Shown here: in pieces, positions 53,357-63,147 of the stretch
How positions within the stretch are numbered: the stretch's first letter is position 1
How the letters are laid out: each line of letters starts with the position of its first letter
Source of the DNA: Halosimplex amylolyticum
Lineage (GTDB): Archaea > Halobacteriota > Halobacteria > Halobacteriales > Haloarculaceae
Direction: 5' to 3'
Assembly (NCBI RefSeq): GCF_051414035.1
Contig: NZ_JBLKNW010000009.1
Span: 62,001 to 126,000, forward strand
Length of the DNA stretch: 64,000 nt
Translations under genes and position numbers: made by a program
The notes under the pieces: model-generated
The model's database searches: none
The model's input: the letters and a program-made list of their open reading frames with translations, nothing else
Told to the model about the DNA's origin: nothing

Positions 53357-55084
53357 ATGAAAAACAAGGAACTCGCGGACTTGCTCTACGAAATCGGTGA
53401 CTTCCTCGAAATCCAGGAAGAGCAATACAAACCCCGTGCTTATCGAACTGCCGCCCGGAACGTCGAATCTCTCTCGGAAGATATTGAAGCCGTACACGAA
53501 CAGGGAGAACTCGAACAGATTACCGGTGTCGGCGAATCGATTGCCGAGAAAATCGCGGAGTACCTCGAAACCGGGGAGTTAGCCTACTATGAGGAACTCA
53601 AATCAGACCTTCCTGTTGACATCGATGCGATTACGAGCGTAGAAGGTATTGGACCGAAGACTGCTAAGAAATTGTACTTGGAACTCGGCGTAACGACGTT
53701 GGAGGACCTCGAACGCGCCGCCGAAGCTGGAGAGATTGCCGGGCTAGAGGGGTTCGGAGAGAAGTCACAACAGAACATCCTCGATAACCTCGAACTGGCG
53801 AAACGGGGACAGGAACGAATGCTCCTCGGGCGAGCGTTCCCCATTGCTGAGGACATCGAAAGTCGGCTTCAGGACTCCAAGGAATTCAACCGAGTTTCCA
53901 TCGTCGGTTCATTCCGCCGACGACGGCCGACTGTCGGTGATATCGACATCCTGGCCACAGCCGACGATCCAAAGGCGGCAATAGATACCTTCTGCACACA
54001 CGATGACGTGAAGGACGTGCTAGCCCGAGGTGAGACGAAGTCGTCAGTCATCGTCTCTGGGGACTTACAGCTGGATCTTCGGATCGTTGGTCCGGAAGAG
54101 TTTGGCGCTGCACTCATCTACTTCACCGGATCAAAGGCTCACAACATCGCTCTCCGGAATCGAGCAATCGAGAGTGAGTGGAAGCTCAACGAGTACGGTC
54201 TCTTCGATGTGAGCGATATCGATGCATCCCAGACCGGACAGCGGGTTGGTGAGCGGATTGCGGGCGATACCGAGAAGGAGGTATACGGTGCGCTTGATCT
54301 CGCCTGGATACCGCCGGAACTCCGAGAAGACACGGGAGAAATCCCTGCCGCGGCCGACCAGGAGCTCCCGGACTTGGTAGAACTGACCGATATTCGGGGC
54401 GATCTACAGGTGCATACCGAGTATTCAGATGGATCGAACAGTGTGTACGAGATGGCTGAGGCTGCCGACGAACTCGGCCGAGAGTACATTCTGATATCAG
54501 ATCATGGCCCAGGCGCTCCAATACCAGATAAACTCGATGTGGAGGCATTCGACCGGCAACAGGCGGAGATTAGGGACGTAAACGAGGACGACGGACTCGA
54601 CATAACTGTCCTCCACGGAATCGAAGCCGAAATCACTGATCAGGGACTCGGTATTTCCGATGAGTGGTGTGATCAGTGCGACCTGGTGGTCGCGGGAATC
54701 CATAGTCGCCCTTCCAATCCTACTGAACGAGTGTTGCGAGCATTCCGTGAGTATCCCATTGATGTGTTCGCTCATCCGTCCAATCGACTAATCAACGAGC
54801 GAGAACCTCTGGAGTTGGAGTGGGATACTGTGATGGATGCAGCCAGTGACGAGGATATTGCGATTGAAATCAACGCCCAGCCCGAACGGCTTGATCTCGA
54901 CTGGCAACGCGTCCAGGACTACCGCGACACAGTCCGATACGTCGTCTCCACTGATGCCCACACTACGAGGGAACTGGACCTCATGCACTTGGGAGTAGCA
55001 CAAGCTCGCCGCGGGTGGTGCAAGACGGCAGATGTTCTAAACACTTGTCCGTTTGACGAACTGCAATTGATTGACGAGGTATGA
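53357..55084 (+). CDS. polX: Family X DNA polymerase with PHP domain (PolX)
   Basis: The 575-residue protein has an N-terminal helix-hairpin-helix/8-kDa region (KNKELADLLYEIGDFLEIQEEQYKPRAYR), the catalytic palm with the Asp pair (VGDIDILATAD) preceded by the GSFRRRRPT nucleotide-binding strand, and a C-terminal PHP domain (DLQVHTEYSDGSNSVYEMAEAAD...LISDHGPGAP) with metal-binding His and Asp. It fills short gaps in DNA repair; the PHP part gives 3'-5' exonuclease or AP-endonuclease-like activity. Length and motifs are complete. It is a single transcript. Confidence 0.93.
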   Translation: MKNKELADLLYEIGDFLEIQEEQYKPRAYRTAARNVESLSEDIEAVHEQGELEQITGVGESIAEKIAEYLETGELAYYEELKSDLPVDIDAITSVEGIGPKTAKKLYLELGVTTLEDLERAAEAGEIAGLEGFGEKSQQNILDNLELAKRGQERMLLGRAFPIAEDIESRLQDSKEFNRVSIVGSFRRRRPTVGDIDILATADDPKAAIDTFCTHDDVKDVLARGETKSSVIVSGDLQLDLRIVGPEEFGAALIYFTGSKAHNIALRNRAIESEWKLNEYGLFDVSDIDASQTGQRVGERIAGDTEKEVYGALDLAWIPPELREDTGEIPAAADQELPDLVELTDIRGDLQVHTEYSDGSNSVYEMAEAADELGREYILISDHGPGAPIPDKLDVEAFDRQQAEIRDVNEDDGLDITVLHGIEAEITDQGLGISDEWCDQCDLVVAGIHSRPSNPTERVLRAFREYPIDVFAHPSNRLINEREPLELEWDTVMDAASDEDIAIEINAQPERLDLDWQRVQDYRDTVRYVVSTDAHTTRELDLMHLGVAQARRGWCKTADVLNTCPFDELQLIDEV

Positions 55085-55106
55085 CGGTATTCAGAAATAT
55101 GGAGCC

Positions 55107-55556
55107 TTAGACTGTGGTACCTGATTCCTTTCGGCTAGTTAACTCATCGGCTACGAGGCGGTAGAACTCGAACGATACGTCTTTCGGAGGCCGCCCAAAG
55201 ATATCTACGAACGGAATATGAACATTCTGAAAGCCCTGAAGCGTTTCTGTGGCAATTGATTCTTCGGTCGTCTCCTCCAGTTGTCCTTTGGCTACGACGC
55301 TCCACCATTCGTCGTTCTCCTGGCCATGAACTACGAACGTGATAGCACGGTCTGAAATATTGCCTTTCGCGCTATCCGGATTCACCGCGAGTCGAAAATA
55401 GAAGGCCGTCTCTGTTGCGTCATACCCGTACGAAACTGGTATCGAGTGCGGCGGATCATCACCCAATTCGGAAAACGAAATAACTCCAGTGCCACCGTTA
55501 TTGAGATGCGCATCACGCTCATCCTCATCCAGTTCTATCGGCTCGACATCACTCAT
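55107..55556 (-). CDS. PPOX-family protein
   Basis: The 149-residue protein contains GTGVISFSELGDDPPHSIPVSYGYDATETAFYFRLAVNPDSAKGNISDRAITFVVHGQENDEWWSVVAKGQLEE, the split-barrel flavin-binding pattern also seen at 50167. It is convergent with polX. Confidence 0.8.
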   Translation of the reverse strand: MSDVEPIELDEDERDAHLNNGGTGVISFSELGDDPPHSIPVSYGYDATETAFYFRLAVNPDSAKGNISDRAITFVVHGQENDEWWSVVAKGQLEETTEESIATETLQGFQNVHIPFVDIFGRPPKDVSFEFYRLVADELTSRKESGTTV

Positions 55557-55562
55557 GAATCG

Positions 55563-55721
55563 TACTACGGTGCCAACGGCAAAAAGTGCGCTCCCGGTCC
55601 AGATAGTAACGCTGTTGTGGAGGAGATTGTTGGTGAGTTAGAGTACCGTTTTGGTGAAGATTTTCAGCGCTTCATTCCCTGGTTTTCGGAAGATCTGACG
55701 ACGGAGCTGGAACGCTCATGA
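55563..55721 (+). pseudogene. Short C-terminal protein fragment
   Basis: The frame reads YYGANGKKCAPGPDSNAVVEEIVGELEYRFGEDFQRFIPWFSEDLTTELERS and ends at a TGA. It has coding-like composition but no start; the 5' end is lost at the convergent PPOX gene. Unknown family. Confidence 0.3.
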
Positions 55722-55913
55722 TTTCGGTGTGAGCCTGTCTTTAGAGACGCTTCGATGAGGCTCTCGCAGGTGTTCACGTGCACGTTTCAATCAACGTACT
55801 CGCCGGCGTCGTGGAAAAGAACATGGTGCTGCCCAGATCTCAGGGTCTCAAATCCTTCTGTCTCTTCTCGTGGCCGGTTTTAAGAGATTCGGGACCCTAG
55901 TTGGTGCGTTCCA

Positions 55914-56966
55914 ATGCAAGCATTCGTGATGAAAGAACTCGGGGAAGTGGGATTTGCCGAGAAAGACAAGCCTGACGTGGGGCCAAATGACGCGCGCCTC
56001 CGGCCGACAAAAGGTCTCGTCTGTACGTCTGACGTGCATACTGTCCACGGGGCCATTGGCGAGCGAGAAAACCTCACGCTCGGGCACGAGATGGTCGGCA
56101 TCGTGGACGCGGTGGGCACCGAAGTGGAGGACTTCGAGGCGGGAGACAGAGTCGTCGTTGGAGCGATCACGCCCGACTGGGGATCCGCTGCGGCACAAGA
56201 TGGCCACTCCTCACAGTCCAACCAAGCGCTCGGAGGGTGGAAGTTCGCTAACGTGAAAGATGGGGTATTCGCTGAATACGTCCACGTGAACGAGGGTGAC
56301 GCCAATCTGGCGCACATTCCCGAGTCAGTAACCGACGAGGAAGCTGCTTACGTGACTGATATGATGAGTACGGGATTTATGGGCGCAGAAAACGCTGACA
56401 TCCCGGTCGGGGGATCCGTCGCCGTGTTTGCGCAGGGCCCCGTCGGGCTGATGGCCACAAAGGGCGCGGCTCTTCAAGGAGCTGGACGGATCATCGCGGT
56501 CGAAACCGAGCCAAATCGACAGGAACTGGCCCGTGAGTACGGTGCCGACGACATCGTCGATTTCGCAGAGGGCGATCCAGTCGAACAGATAATGGACCTC
56601 ACGGATGACGAAGGGGTCGATTCTGCAATCGAAGCGCTCGGCCGGACCGAAACCTTCGAACAGTGCGTCAAGGTGACAAAACCTGGGGGAACGATCTCAA
56701 ACGTCGGCTATCACGGAGAGGGAGAATACGTAAACATACCGCGGGAAGAGTGGGGCGTCGGCATGGCAGAAAAGACGATCAACACTGGCCTCTGTCCTGG
56801 CGGCCGGCTCCGCCTGCAGCGTCTCCTTCGCCTTCTCGAAACAGAGCGTGTCGATCCGACACTCATGACTAGTCATGAGTTCCCCTTCGAGAAAACCGAC
56901 GAAGCCTTCCGCCTCATGGAAACGAAAGAAGACGACATCATCAAACCGCTCATCAACTTTGAATAG
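55914..56966 (+). CDS. Zinc-dependent medium-chain alcohol dehydrogenase
   Basis: The 350-residue MDR-family enzyme has the catalytic zinc Cys region (GLVCTSDVHTVHGAIGERENLTLGHEMVGIVDAVG, including the GHE motif), a Rossmann segment (VAVFAQGPVGLMATKGAALQGAGRIIAVETEPNRQELAREYGA) and a typical C-terminal end. It would oxidise an alcohol with NAD(P). The set of four structural-zinc Cys residues is not seen at the usual site. The substrate is unknown. Confidence 0.9.
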   Translation: MQAFVMKELGEVGFAEKDKPDVGPNDARLRPTKGLVCTSDVHTVHGAIGERENLTLGHEMVGIVDAVGTEVEDFEAGDRVVVGAITPDWGSAAAQDGHSSQSNQALGGWKFANVKDGVFAEYVHVNEGDANLAHIPESVTDEEAAYVTDMMSTGFMGAENADIPVGGSVAVFAQGPVGLMATKGAALQGAGRIIAVETEPNRQELAREYGADDIVDFAEGDPVEQIMDLTDDEGVDSAIEALGRTETFEQCVKVTKPGGTISNVGYHGEGEYVNIPREEWGVGMAEKTINTGLCPGGRLRLQRLLRLLETERVDPTLMTSHEFPFEKTDEAFRLMETKEDDIIKPLINFE

Positions 56967-57052
56967 CTGATTGGCTCGTCTCCGATGTACGGGAGGAACT
57001 ATCTATTTCGCTGTTCCATTTGCCCACTCGATTTATCGTCGCGCCCGGATAG

Positions 57053-57409
57053 ATGCCGAGCGCAAGGGAGGGGCCACCGCTGATGAGCATGAGTCCGGAC
57101 ACCATGACGGCGGCCGTGGAGCCGGGATTCCCCCGGCGTCGGCATAGCCTCTCGTCCCTGAAATCCTACGGACCCAAACAGTACATTAGTCCTGCGAAGC
57201 CCCGGCCATCGATTACAACCCGCCTCAGGCGACTCGTCGAACGAACCGTCATCAGAGGGCTTGGAGTCGATTTCATTAAGGGATCGACTGACGGCACGTT
57301 CTGGGCGGTCGATCTCAATCACGCGGCAGAATATCGAAACACTGGGTTGGAGACGGCACTCTGTACATCAATCCTCTCATGTCTACGTGAACACGACCGT
57401 GACGGCTGA
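57053..57409 (+). pseudogene. ATP-grasp (RimK-like) C-terminal remnant
   Basis: The last 70 residues include RLVERTVIRGLGVDFIKGSTDGTFWAVDLNHAAEYRNTGLETAL, which resembles the C-terminal metal-binding segment (...FWAVDLN...) of ATP-grasp ligases. The N-terminal ATP-binding part is absent and the upstream 40 codons are not protein-like. Probably a 5'-truncated gene. Confidence 0.45.
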
Positions 57410-57514
57410 AAAACTGGTATCCTAAACACCACTATTCTCCGACTGGATGAGGACAGCTAACCAAGAATCTATATTCATTCTCGACGAGGTCACTCGCTTT
57501 GTTAAATCCATACT

Positions 57515-58342
57515 TCACCCCAGAGAGATATCGAGATAGAGCATTACAATTGTTCCAAAGACTAACCCGAGAGTAGCGATACGCTCGTTCCCCTTCATAT
57601 GTGTCTCAGGTACTATCTCGTCGCTAATGACGAACAGCATCGCACCAGCAGCGAATCCCATCGCGTACGGGAGTAGCGTAGAAACCGTCTGTACGGCGTA
57701 TGCACCGAGGACAGCGAGCGGTATTTCTACGAGACCTGAACGAATACCGGCGAATACAGCATAGAATCGCCTGTCCAACCCGGCATTGATCGCGGCGACG
57801 GACTCGGCCAACCCCTCAAGGATGTTCTGGATTCCGATACCGAGCATCAACGGAATCGCAGTTCCAAGATCTCCGCTGCCAAACCCAACCCCAACAGCGA
57901 GTCCTTCGGGCATATTGTGGATCGTGATCGCAAGGATGAACAGAACGACGCCGGCGATACGTTCGTCATCCACCGGAAGGTCGGTATCCGGATTCGCGGC
58001 ATCTTTTCGCTGTCGCCCAGTGAGAAGATAGTGTGCGTGAGGCACCAGTATATCAGAACGATCTAAAAAGAGGGCACCGAGAGCGACGCCCAGTAGGACA
58101 GGAAGAGGTTTCCCGTCCGAGTAGGTCTCGATCCCGGGGATGATTAAACTCGTGAAACTCGCAGCGAGCACCACGCCAGCGGCAAATCCGAGCGCTCCAT
58201 CCATCGCACGCTCTGAGGGATTCCGCCAAACGAAGATCAGCAATGCTCCGAGGAGGTTGAGCTACGCGATGACGAGTCCACCGACAAATCCGTGGACGAC
58301 CGGATTCGACCAGAACACCTGTGGAAACTGATCGACGAGCAT
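57515..58342 (-). pseudogene. ZIP-family metal transporter with early in-frame TAG
   Basis: The first codons from ATG 58342 (MLVDQFPQVFWSNPVVHGFVGGLVIA) end at a TAG, directly followed in the same frame by LNLLGALLIFVWRNPSERAMDGALGFAAGVVLAASFTSLIIPGIE and the rest of a ZIP transporter (ITIHNMPEGLAVGVGFG, GIGIQNILEGLAESVA). The early stop removes the first membrane helix. A rare restart at TTG 58243 would give a 242-residue protein without that helix. The normal function is zinc or iron uptake. Other residues are intact, so the damage is recent or the stop is read through. Confidence 0.7.
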
Positions 58343-58375
58343 CGGTAGATCCACTTGGGATGTTCTCCTCTGTGT

Positions 58376-58630
58376 TTATCCTCGTGGAGGCGTCCCACGT
58401 AGTACCCATTTCACTGCCGCCGCCAGGCCGTGTTCCTTGTAGACCAGCCGAAAGGTCACTGCGAGGTACAGTATTCCCAGGCCAGCCAGAAGCCAGAGAC
58501 TCCAATGAACGAATTGATCCAGACGCGAATTGGCCGGGAGGAGGAACGGTAGAATCCCGACAACCACAGCGAAACCGATCCACCCGACGGGTGGTATGAC
58601 CAACTCCGTCTCAAACTCAGTATCGACCAT
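58376..58630 (-). CDS. Small two-helix membrane protein (84 aa)
   Basis: The protein has two membrane segments (VGWIGFAVVVGILPFLLP and FVHWSLWLLAGLGILYLAVTF) and an acidic start (MVDTEFETELVI). No named family. It precedes the ZIP gene on the same strand by 33 bp and could be its partner. Confidence 0.55.
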   Translation of the reverse strand: MVDTEFETELVIPPVGWIGFAVVVGILPFLLPANSRLDQFVHWSLWLLAGLGILYLAVTFRLVYKEHGLAAAVKWVLRGTPPRG

Positions 58631-58666
58631 CCGGGATATAAACACTGCCGACGATTATAACGACCC

Positions 58667-59836
58667 TCAGTGGAAACCAGGTTCGGAGGTCGGCTGGCCG
58701 AGTGTCCGCGGTTGGCCGCCGCTTTGGATGACGTTGAACGCCCGCATCATGTCTGTCCGGGAAATGATCCCAACAAGGTCACCAGCCCCGTTGACGACCG
58801 GCAAGCGGCCAACACCGTTCTGCTGCATCTGCTGGAAGGCGGTCATAGCGTCGGCATCGGGGGTGATCGTATGGAGGTCGATTGACATCACATCCTCGAC
58901 GCGATATGCGTCTCGTTCGACTTCCTCGATAGCACCTGCATCGTCTAGCGTCACCATTCCAACGAGGTCACCGTTTCGCACCACCGGATAGCCGATATGG
59001 CGTTCGGTAAACATCCGCGCCAGAAGGTCGGAGATGGTGGTATCCTCAGAAACAGTCCTGAGATTCTCTTTGGACGTCATCACGTCGTTGACAGTGATGT
59101 CTTCGAAGGCCGCCTTGATCGTGGTCTGTTGGGCCTCACCGGAGGCGGCGATGTAGATGAAAAACGCCAACAAAATGAGAAACCAGTTGGTGAACAACCC
59201 GAGAAGACCAATGCCGAACGCGAACAGTTTCCCGACAGCTGCGGCCTGTTGGGTTGCCTTTGCGTGTGGTTGGTTTCGCGCGAGGAGCGCGCGGAGAATA
59301 CGTCCGCCATCCATCGGGAAGCCGGGGAGTAGATTGAACGCAGCGAGTACGATATTCAAGATTGCGAGATATCCGAAGACGAACCGTGCTGCGTCAACAC
59401 TCGACGGGAGACTTATGAATGCTACGTAGGAGCCCACCCCGAGGAGGACGCTCACGACCGGGCCAGCGATAGCGATCACCAGCTCATGACGCCAGTCTTC
59501 TGGAAACTCGGTGAAACTTGCCACGCCGCCGAGTAACCAGAGCGTGATCGAATCGATTTCGTACCCGTATCGGAGTGCGACTAACGAGTGGCCGAATTCG
59601 TGTAGCAGGACGCCGGTAAACAATCCCAGAGCCGAGGCCAGTCCGAGTATCCACGGGAGGTTCCCTTCCGTCAATTGGTCGGGGTCCATCGTCGCTCCAA
59701 GTGTTTCGTTGATCACCGTTACTAGTTCAGCGATGTCCCCGGCAATGAACAGAGCAAAGAGCGGGAGAACGATCAGAAAGGTCCAGTTGAGCCTGACCGG
59801 GATACCAAACGCCGAACCGATTCGGAACCCTCGCAT
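58667..59836 (-). CDS. Site-2-protease-like M50 metalloprotease with CBS pair
   Basis: The 389-residue protein has about six membrane helices. The zinc site HEFGH lies in LLHEFGHSLVAL and the third ligand is in NLLPGFPMDGG. Two cytoplasmic CBS domains form the C-terminus (ARMFTERHIGYPVVRNGDLVGMVTLDDA and MQQNGVGRLPVVNGAGDLVGIISRTDMMRA). It cuts membrane-embedded substrates, perhaps in a stress response gated by nucleotides. The ATG at 59836 is chosen because residues before it are not protein-like. Confidence 0.9.
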   Translation of the reverse strand: MRGFRIGSAFGIPVRLNWTFLIVLPLFALFIAGDIAELVTVINETLGATMDPDQLTEGNLPWILGLASALGLFTGVLLHEFGHSLVALRYGYEIDSITLWLLGGVASFTEFPEDWRHELVIAIAGPVVSVLLGVGSYVAFISLPSSVDAARFVFGYLAILNIVLAAFNLLPGFPMDGGRILRALLARNQPHAKATQQAAAVGKLFAFGIGLLGLFTNWFLILLAFFIYIAASGEAQQTTIKAAFEDITVNDVMTSKENLRTVSEDTTISDLLARMFTERHIGYPVVRNGDLVGMVTLDDAGAIEEVERDAYRVEDVMSIDLHTITPDADAMTAFQQMQQNGVGRLPVVNGAGDLVGIISRTDMMRAFNVIQSGGQPRTLGQPTSEPGFH

Positions 59837-60159
59837 ACGTGTGTCATTGCCAACCGACCACATTAAAACAGCCTGTTGGCCAGTACGACTGGCGTCAGTA
59901 CAGTGGCTAGCGTTTTCGCAAGGAACCTGCAAATGTCTTTGTCATCAATACGTGAAAGGGCGTCAAAACATGGCGTTGTGGCTCGATGGCAACGGTGTAG
60001 AAGTATGAATCGTCCACGTTGACTGGTGCTATTCTGGGAGTTCTACGCCAGTGCAGATACCGAAGACTGAGGAGCGCCACCTGACTTTATTTAATTTCCG
60101 ATATAACAATTTGTATGTCAATTTCTATGGAGACTCCAGAACCATCAAAGACGGTAATC
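59837..60159. other. Intergenic region of about 320 bp
   Basis: No supported gene. A short frame (ATGGCGTTGTGGCTC...) encodes only 12 codons and is not kept. Confidence 0.35.
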
Positions 60160-61188
60160 TCACGTAAATATGAGAACGATACCAGATACATAGATAAGGA
60201 AAATCAGATAGCTCTCGGTTCCGACATCTGTCCCAAAATCCTCGGTTTCTCGACGGATCAACATAATCATCAGGACGCTGCTCATGAGGATGGCCACCCC
60301 AGTTAGAAACGGCACTTCAGGACTTACGTCCCTGTAGATCGGGGCGGCTGAATAGGCGAGGTCACCAAGCGCGATCATGAGTGTATCGAACACGTTTCCT
60401 CCGATGATATCTCCGATTGCCAGCGCGACTGCACCTCGTTTGACGGCTGAAACGGCTGTGACCAGTTCGGGTATCGATGAGGCGATGGCCATTCCCGTCA
60501 TCCCCATGAGCATCGGAGAGGTTCCTGTCTCCGTGACTAGACTCTGTCCACTGTACGATATCAACCACCCAGCCCCGCCGATGAGTCCAGCGATCACGAG
60601 ATACTCTCCGAAAAGGCCCAGTGATAGGAGCGAGTCACGACGAGTACGTTTGGACCCGGAACGAGTATCCTTCGGAGTGGTCTGCCCAGATAACCGGCGA
60701 GCATACCACTTCGGTTCGACTTCAGATGTCTGAATCATACGAAATCCGAGGAATACAGCGGTAACGAGAACGAAGGTCGCTGGGTGAATACCGAAGATGG
60801 TGAGCACGGTGGGGACCAGCATGGCCAGTAACGCGAGCGTCAACAGGAACAACAGGATCGCTAGTTGCATGAGGCTCGCGGACGCCGTCACCTCTTCGCT
60901 GAGCGGTCCGCGTCGCATCACGACGTCCGCAACGGCGATGAACACGGTCTGCGCTGCGATTCCACCAACCGCATTGCTTACTGATAACGTGGCTTGCCCA
61001 CCGAGAGCTGTATCGAACGAAATAATAATACCGGGCAGCGAGGTACTCGCTCCCAGAAGGATCATCCCACCGAGCGACTGTCCGATGCCGACGGCATCGG
61101 CGAGGTCCTCTGCGAGGCGGCTGAGCCGGGGACCAGTAGCTAAGATAACGATGGCTCCCAGCACAAAGAGCCCGATTTCCTCCCACAT
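60160..61188 (-). CDS. Sodium/calcium exchanger-family cation antiporter
   Basis: This 342-residue membrane protein has ten or eleven helices and the CaCA alpha-repeat motifs: GASTSLPGIIISFDTALGGQATLSVSNAVGG and MAIASSIPELVTAVSAVKRGAVALAIGDIIGGNVFD, each with the conserved Glu/Ser-rich or Asn pockets. It would exchange Ca2+ or similar for Na+ (or H+). The two repeats are inverted, as expected. The ATG at 61188 is preferred. Confidence 0.88.
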   Translation of the reverse strand: MWEEIGLFVLGAIVILATGPRLSRLAEDLADAVGIGQSLGGMILLGASTSLPGIIISFDTALGGQATLSVSNAVGGIAAQTVFIAVADVVMRRGPLSEEVTASASLMQLAILLFLLTLALLAMLVPTVLTIFGIHPATFVLVTAVFLGFRMIQTSEVEPKWYARRLSGQTTPKDTRSGSKRTRRDSLLSLGLFGEYLVIAGLIGGAGWLISYSGQSLVTETGTSPMLMGMTGMAIASSIPELVTAVSAVKRGAVALAIGDIIGGNVFDTLMIALGDLAYSAAPIYRDVSPEVPFLTGVAILMSSVLMIMLIRRETEDFGTDVGTESYLIFLIYVSGIVLIFT

Positions 61189-61297
61189 AGTGCGCCTTTA
61201 CGCATTCAAAAAGTAAATACAAAAATTCTCACTTACGTAGAGGATTGCCGACGTAGTGGAGGGAAAATACAGGTGAGTATCGACCACAAAAAGAGCG

Positions 61298-61540
61298 TTA
61301 CTTTGTCCACCTAATTTCGTATTCGAGTTCGTATCGCTCGTCTCCGGTTTCCGAATTGGTGAGTCGTTCAAGTTCGACCTCGAATCGAGGACTCTCCGGA
61401 ACAGTCACGGTCTGGTCTTCCGTATCGCTCGTTAACTGGACGTCCCCCGATTCGATCTGATCTGCAGCGTCGCGTAACGCTCCAGCGATCTCCGTCCTCG
61501 TGACCTGTTCCTCGGTTTTGAATAGGACTTCTTCTGGCAT
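61298..61540 (-). CDS. amphi-Trp domain protein
   Basis: The 80-residue protein begins MPEEVLFKTEEQVTRTEIAGALRDAADQIESGDVQL and ends YELEYEIRWTK, the amphi-Trp pattern, with a single Trp in the last strand. It overlaps no gene and lies 6 bp from the CBS gene, so both are one transcript. The relative is at 40044. Confidence 0.85.
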   Translation of the reverse strand: MPEEVLFKTEEQVTRTEIAGALRDAADQIESGDVQLTSDTEDQTVTVPESPRFEVELERLTNSETGDERYELEYEIRWTK

Positions 61541-61546
61541 CGATAG

Positions 61547-61966
61547 TTAGTACTCGGGGCGCTGAGCTCGGATGATGTTACCGAGGTGTTGTTGTTCGTC
61601 GGCGAGTAGCTCAGTCATGTCATCAGCGGTAATGATTCCGACAAGCGTATCACCCTCACAGATGGGGAGCCGCCGAATCCCGTGGTCAGCCATCAGGTTC
61701 GCCGCCTCGTAGAACCCATCGCCGGGCTCGGCTGTATAGAGATCGGTGGTCATCACGTCTTCAGCAGTCTGATCGGTCGGATCGACTTGTTCTCCGAGGA
61801 CGCGAACGGTCAGATCCCGATCCGTGACGATTCCCACAGGTGTCTCATCGTTCGTGATTACGACACTCCCGACGTTCTCCTCGTCCATGGTCGCTGCGAG
61901 GTCGGTGACAGGGGTTTCAGGAGAAGCTGTGACAGCGTCGCTCCGGGCAAGGTCTTCGATTGGCAT
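61547..61966 (-). CDS. CBS-pair protein
   Basis: The 139-residue protein consists of two CBS domains (VTDLAATMDEENVGSVVITNDETPVGIVTDRDLTVRVL and AANLMADHGIRRLPICEGDTLVGIITADDMTELL). It would bind adenine nucleotides. It resembles the damaged protein at 3092-3558. It is upstream of the amphi-Trp gene. Confidence 0.9.
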   Translation of the reverse strand: MPIEDLARSDAVTASPETPVTDLAATMDEENVGSVVITNDETPVGIVTDRDLTVRVLGEQVDPTDQTAEDVMTTDLYTAEPGDGFYEAANLMADHGIRRLPICEGDTLVGIITADDMTELLADEQQHLGNIIRAQRPEY

Positions 61967-62097
61967 TGGATTTCACCCATAAGAATCTACGGACAGAACC
62001 GTATTAAAGATCATTAACGTTTCCCATTAGGTTGGAATTAGGGATTCTACTGCCCGAAACACAAAATCGTTATCACGCTCGTGTGTGAAGATCACAC
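61967..62097. promoter_or_regulatory. Divergent promoter region of CBS and FilR1-like genes
   Basis: An AT-rich 130-bp stretch between divergent starts (62098 +, 61966 -). TATA-like sequences lie about 30 nt from each start. No operator is clear. Confidence 0.4.
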
Positions 62098-62925
62098 ATG
62101 GACCACGATGGCATACCGCTCAAAGATACGGAGTCACCCATCGGTGACATCGCGTATCTCACGCGGTCCGAACACCGCGTCCCGACACTCGTCGCGTTAA
62201 CAGAGCGTCCACGGAGTCGCTCTGAACTCTGTGAGTTGGCCGGTGTTTCGTCTTCCACGATACGGCGGACGTTAGTCGAGTTCGAAGACAGGGTCTGGGT
62301 CCGCAAAGACGGCTACCAGTACACAGCGACCAGGCTCGGTGAGGTGGTCGCTTCAGGGATGGAGGACCTGATCGGACAGGTCGAAACAGAGAGAAAATTG
62401 CGTGACATCTGGCACTGGCTTCCAGATGAGGTCAGTGAGTTTCCAATCGAGACGTGGGAAGCGATGACCGTCACCGTGGCCGAACCCGATTCACCGTACC
62501 GCCCGATCGACCGGTTCGAGTCGCTTCTCACGGAGACGAACGAACTTCGATTAATTCGTCCGGAAATTGCCTTGATGGAGCCGTGCTTCGAGGTTCTCGT
62601 TCAACTGATCGATGAGGGAGTTGACGTCGTCTTGGTGGCTCGACCAGAGAGCCATACGTACTTCCTTTCGACGTACCCGGAGCGTAGCGTAGAAATGATG
62701 CAGCAGGACAATTTCACCGTTCTGGAGCACGATGCGCTCCCCCGCTGTGGAACCGGTCTCTTCGACGAACGTGTCGCCATCAGCTGTTACGAACAGGAGA
62801 GTGGGACGGTCCACGTATTGATCGACACCGACGTCGCGGCTGTCCGCGAGTGGGCGCAGTCGGTCTTCGAAACGCACACGTCAGCGGCGAAGCCAGTCGA
62901 ACCTCCACAGAATGGGGACTTCTGA
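62098..62925 (+). CDS. Winged-helix regulator with FilR1-like domain
   Basis: The 275-residue protein starts with a winged helix (VPTLVALTERPRSRSELCELAGVSSSTIRRTLVEFEDRVWVRKDG) and continues with a long alpha/beta domain (...LRLIRPEIALMEPCFEVLVQLIDEGVDVVLVARPESHTYFLSTYPERSVEMMQQDNFTVLEHDAL...) like the FilR1/DUF1724 sensor part of archaeal regulators. It is widespread in haloarchaea, with unknown ligand. It is divergent from the CBS and amphi-Trp genes. Confidence 0.85.
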   Translation: MDHDGIPLKDTESPIGDIAYLTRSEHRVPTLVALTERPRSRSELCELAGVSSSTIRRTLVEFEDRVWVRKDGYQYTATRLGEVVASGMEDLIGQVETERKLRDIWHWLPDEVSEFPIETWEAMTVTVAEPDSPYRPIDRFESLLTETNELRLIRPEIALMEPCFEVLVQLIDEGVDVVLVARPESHTYFLSTYPERSVEMMQQDNFTVLEHDALPRCGTGLFDERVAISCYEQESGTVHVLIDTDVAAVREWAQSVFETHTSAAKPVEPPQNGDF

Positions 62926-63147
62926 TTTTATAGCTGGATCTGATCGATGGGTAGATCGCTGTAATCTCGGCTCGTTCCGCAGGGTTCGTATCGGAGGGGG
63001 ACGGAGGACGCTCGGCCCCGACTGTCCTCGGGTTGCAGGGGGTGCTGATTTTGCAGTGGCTGCCAGGCCAGCAGTTCCTGCCGAACTATCACGAATTACC
63101 TACAGTATCTCTGCCGTCGTATCGTCGCTGGCAGGGAGGCAATCCAC
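62926..63147. other. Intergenic region, nothing supported
   Basis: About 220 bp with only unconvincing frames. Confidence 0.3.

Noticed and set aside
57053..57322. Minus-strand frame around 57000-57322 as a gene
   Set aside because: It is Arg/Gly-rich without domain features; the plus-strand ATP-grasp remnant explains the coding signal.
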